Part shown: piece after piece, positions 7,204-7,938 of the stretch | Layout: each line of letters starts with the position of its first letter | Position numbering within the stretch: the first letter of the stretch is position 1 | From: an uncultured Clostridia bacterium | Lineage (GTDB): Bacteria; Bacillota; Clostridia; TANB77; CAG-508 | DNA length: 7,938 bases | Assembly: GCA_944390505.1 (NCBI GenBank) | Contig: CALXQF010000053.1 | Span: 1-7,938, forward strand | Direction of reading: 5' to 3' | The notes under the pieces: generated by a model | The model's input: only the letters and a program-made list of their open reading frames with translations | The model's database searches: none | Told to the model about the DNA's origin: nothing | Made by a program: the position numbers and the translations under genes

Positions 7204-7249
7204 AAAGGAAAACGATTGTAGAGTAAATAACGCAATTGTTTCCTTTTTT
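7204..7249 (+). terminator. Intrinsic terminator of the SNF2 gene
   Basis: AAAGGAAAACGATTG (7204-7218) pairs with CAATTGTTTCCTTT (7233-7246), with one bulged A and one G-U wobble, around a 14-nt loop. The run of six T at 7244-7249 and a further T-rich stretch complete a typical Rho-independent terminator 11 bases after the SNF2 stop. Confidence 0.8.
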
Positions 7250-7280
7250 ATATTTTATTTCTATTGAAGAAAAAAAGAGA

Positions 7281-7318
7281 AAATGATATAGTTAAAAGTA
7301 ATAAAGGCTATATCATTT
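7281..7318. repeat. Perfect 11-bp inverted repeat upstream of trmFO
   Basis: AAATGATATAG (7281-7291) is the exact inverse of 7308-7318, with two further G-U pairs possible inside and a loop of about 12 nt. No T-run follows on the plus strand. On the minus strand it is followed after four bases by seven T, so it could stop antisense transcripts coming from trmFO. Alternatively it is a leader structure or operator for trmFO. The rest of the 7193-7416 gap holds the SNF2 terminator, a TGCTTAAGCA palindrome (7320-7329) and no gene that I can see. Confidence 0.5.
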
Positions 7319-7403
7319 GTGCTTAAGCAAGACTATTATCTAGTAACGAAAGGCAAATGCAATCTTCTCTGAAGAAAAATATTAATTCGGTTTTGTAGAA
7401 GTG

Positions 7404-7409
7404 AAAGGA
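7404..7409 (+). promoter_or_regulatory. Ribosome binding site of trmFO
   Basis: AAAGGA lies seven bases before the ATG at 7417, which opens the conserved FAD-binding N-terminus. No clear -35/-10 pair is visible for this gene; TATTAT at 7334-7339 is the best -10 candidate but lacks a -35. Confidence 0.65.
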
Positions 7410-7416
7410 ATAAAAA

Positions 7417-7938
7417 ATGAACGATTATATTAGTATAATAGGTGGAGGATTAGCCGGTTCTGAAGTAGCATATCAAATCGCGAAAAGAGGAATTAAGGTA
7501 AAACTATATGAAATGAAACCACATAAATTTTCACCTGCACATAGCAATGAAAATTTAGCAGAAATTGTTTGTAGCAATTCTTTTAAATCTAATTTACATA
7601 CCAATGCTTGTGGATTACTAAAAGAAGAATTAAGAAAACTAGATTCTTTATTAATTCGTATTGCAGATGAAACTGCAGTGCCAGCAGGACAGGCACTAGC
7701 TGTAGATAGAGAACAATTTGCAAAAAGAGTAACACAAGAACTAGAAAAAATGGAAAATATAGAAATCATCCATAAAGAAATTGGAATGCAAACAGTGAAC
7801 AATATAGATGATGTATTAGTAAATGAAGAAGTGAAAAGCGAGTTGCAAACAATGATTGGGCAAGGAATTGTGATTGTTGCAACAGGGCCACTGACTTCTG
7901 AAAACTTATCTACTGAAATTGCAAACTTAACAGGAAGT
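7417..7938 (+). CDS. trmFO: tRNA m5U54 methyltransferase TrmFO (N-terminal part)
   Basis: The first 174 codons are present and the gene continues past the window; the full protein is usually about 435-440 residues. TrmFO methylates uridine 54 in the T-loop of tRNA using methylenetetrahydrofolate and reduced FAD. The N-terminus forms the Rossmann dinucleotide fold, I-G9-G-G-L-A-G-S-E16. Family signatures then follow in order: Y31-E-M-K-P, SPAHSNENLAEIVCSNSFKS (39-58), GLLKEELRKLDSLLI, ADETAVPAGQALAVDREQF, and VATGPLTSENL near the end. C52 corresponds to the conserved cysteine (Cys53 of B. subtilis TrmFO, from memory). The usual PAGGALAVDR reads PAGQALAVDR here, a mild change. The formerly used name is gid. 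Its position downstream of topA is the common Firmicutes order, interrupted here by the SNF2 gene. Confidence 0.97.
   Translation, partial: MNDYISIIGGGLAGSEVAYQIAKRGIKVKLYEMKPHKFSPAHSNENLAEIVCSNSFKSNLHTNACGLLKEELRKLDSLLIRIADETAVPAGQALAVDREQFAKRVTQELEKMENIEIIHKEIGMQTVNNIDDVLVNEEVKSELQTMIGQGIVIVATGPLTSENLSTEIANLTGS

Noticed and set aside
7340..7390. Possible cyclic-di-GMP riboswitch, suggested by ACGAAAGGCAAA
   Set aside because: The expected GNRA-type loop and the GACGCAAAGC segment are absent, so the likeness is limited to a short A/G-rich string.
7473..7802. Reverse-strand open frame opposite trmFO
   Set aside because: It is fully covered by the clearly conserved trmFO frame and shows no domain or ribosome binding site.
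1..7938. CRISPR array, tRNA, rRNA or insertion sequence
   Set aside because: No regularly spaced repeats, tRNA-like T-loops, rRNA segments or transposase motifs were seen on either strand.

Overview
The window is AT-rich and every gene reads on the plus strand. The organism is most likely a low-GC Firmicute of the Clostridia type. Supporting signs are strong AGGAGG-type ribosome binding sites, TATAAT promoters, A/G-biased codons (AGA, AAA, GAA), and a topA ... trmFO neighbourhood characteristic of Firmicutes. TGA is used as a stop at the end of the SNF2 gene and Trp is TGG, so this is not a code-4 mollicute. I cannot name a genus or species.

Layout. Positions 1-127 hold the end of an unidentified upstream region and an extended -10 promoter. 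Positions 128-1688 form a tight three-gene operon: a nucleoside 2-deoxyribosyltransferase-like protein, a Nudix hydrolase fused to a short inorganic-pyrophosphatase-like domain, and an ArsC/Spx-family thioredoxin-fold protein. A hairpin terminator closes it at about 1694-1726. Positions 1727-1978 are a non-coding, A-rich leader. Positions 1979-4102 encode DNA topoisomerase I (topA), which ends in a lysine-rich repeat tail. A near-perfect 27-bp palindrome starts directly after its stop codon. Next comes a very good promoter and a 992-residue SNF2-family ATPase/translocase (4214-7192), followed by a terminator. After a 224-bp gap with a second hairpin, trmFO (tRNA m5U54 methyltransferase) begins at 7417 and runs off the window.

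How the genes relate. The first operon looks like nucleotide house-cleaning plus a redox-type protein; this is inferred from domain families. TopA and the SNF2 protein both act on DNA (relaxing negative supercoils and ATP-driven duplex translocation). TrmFO modifies tRNA and is a conserved chromosomal neighbour of topA in many Firmicutes. The SNF2 gene has its own promoter and is bracketed by hairpins, so it looks like an independent unit placed between topA and trmFO.

I see no CRISPR array, transposase, tRNA or rRNA. I found no convincing undescribed system. The points most worth a second look are the Nudix/PPase-like fusion with a reduced active site, the GGGGAC palindrome after topA, the decayed 15-bp repeat encoding the TopA tail, and the SNF2 protein with no visible SWIM zinc finger.
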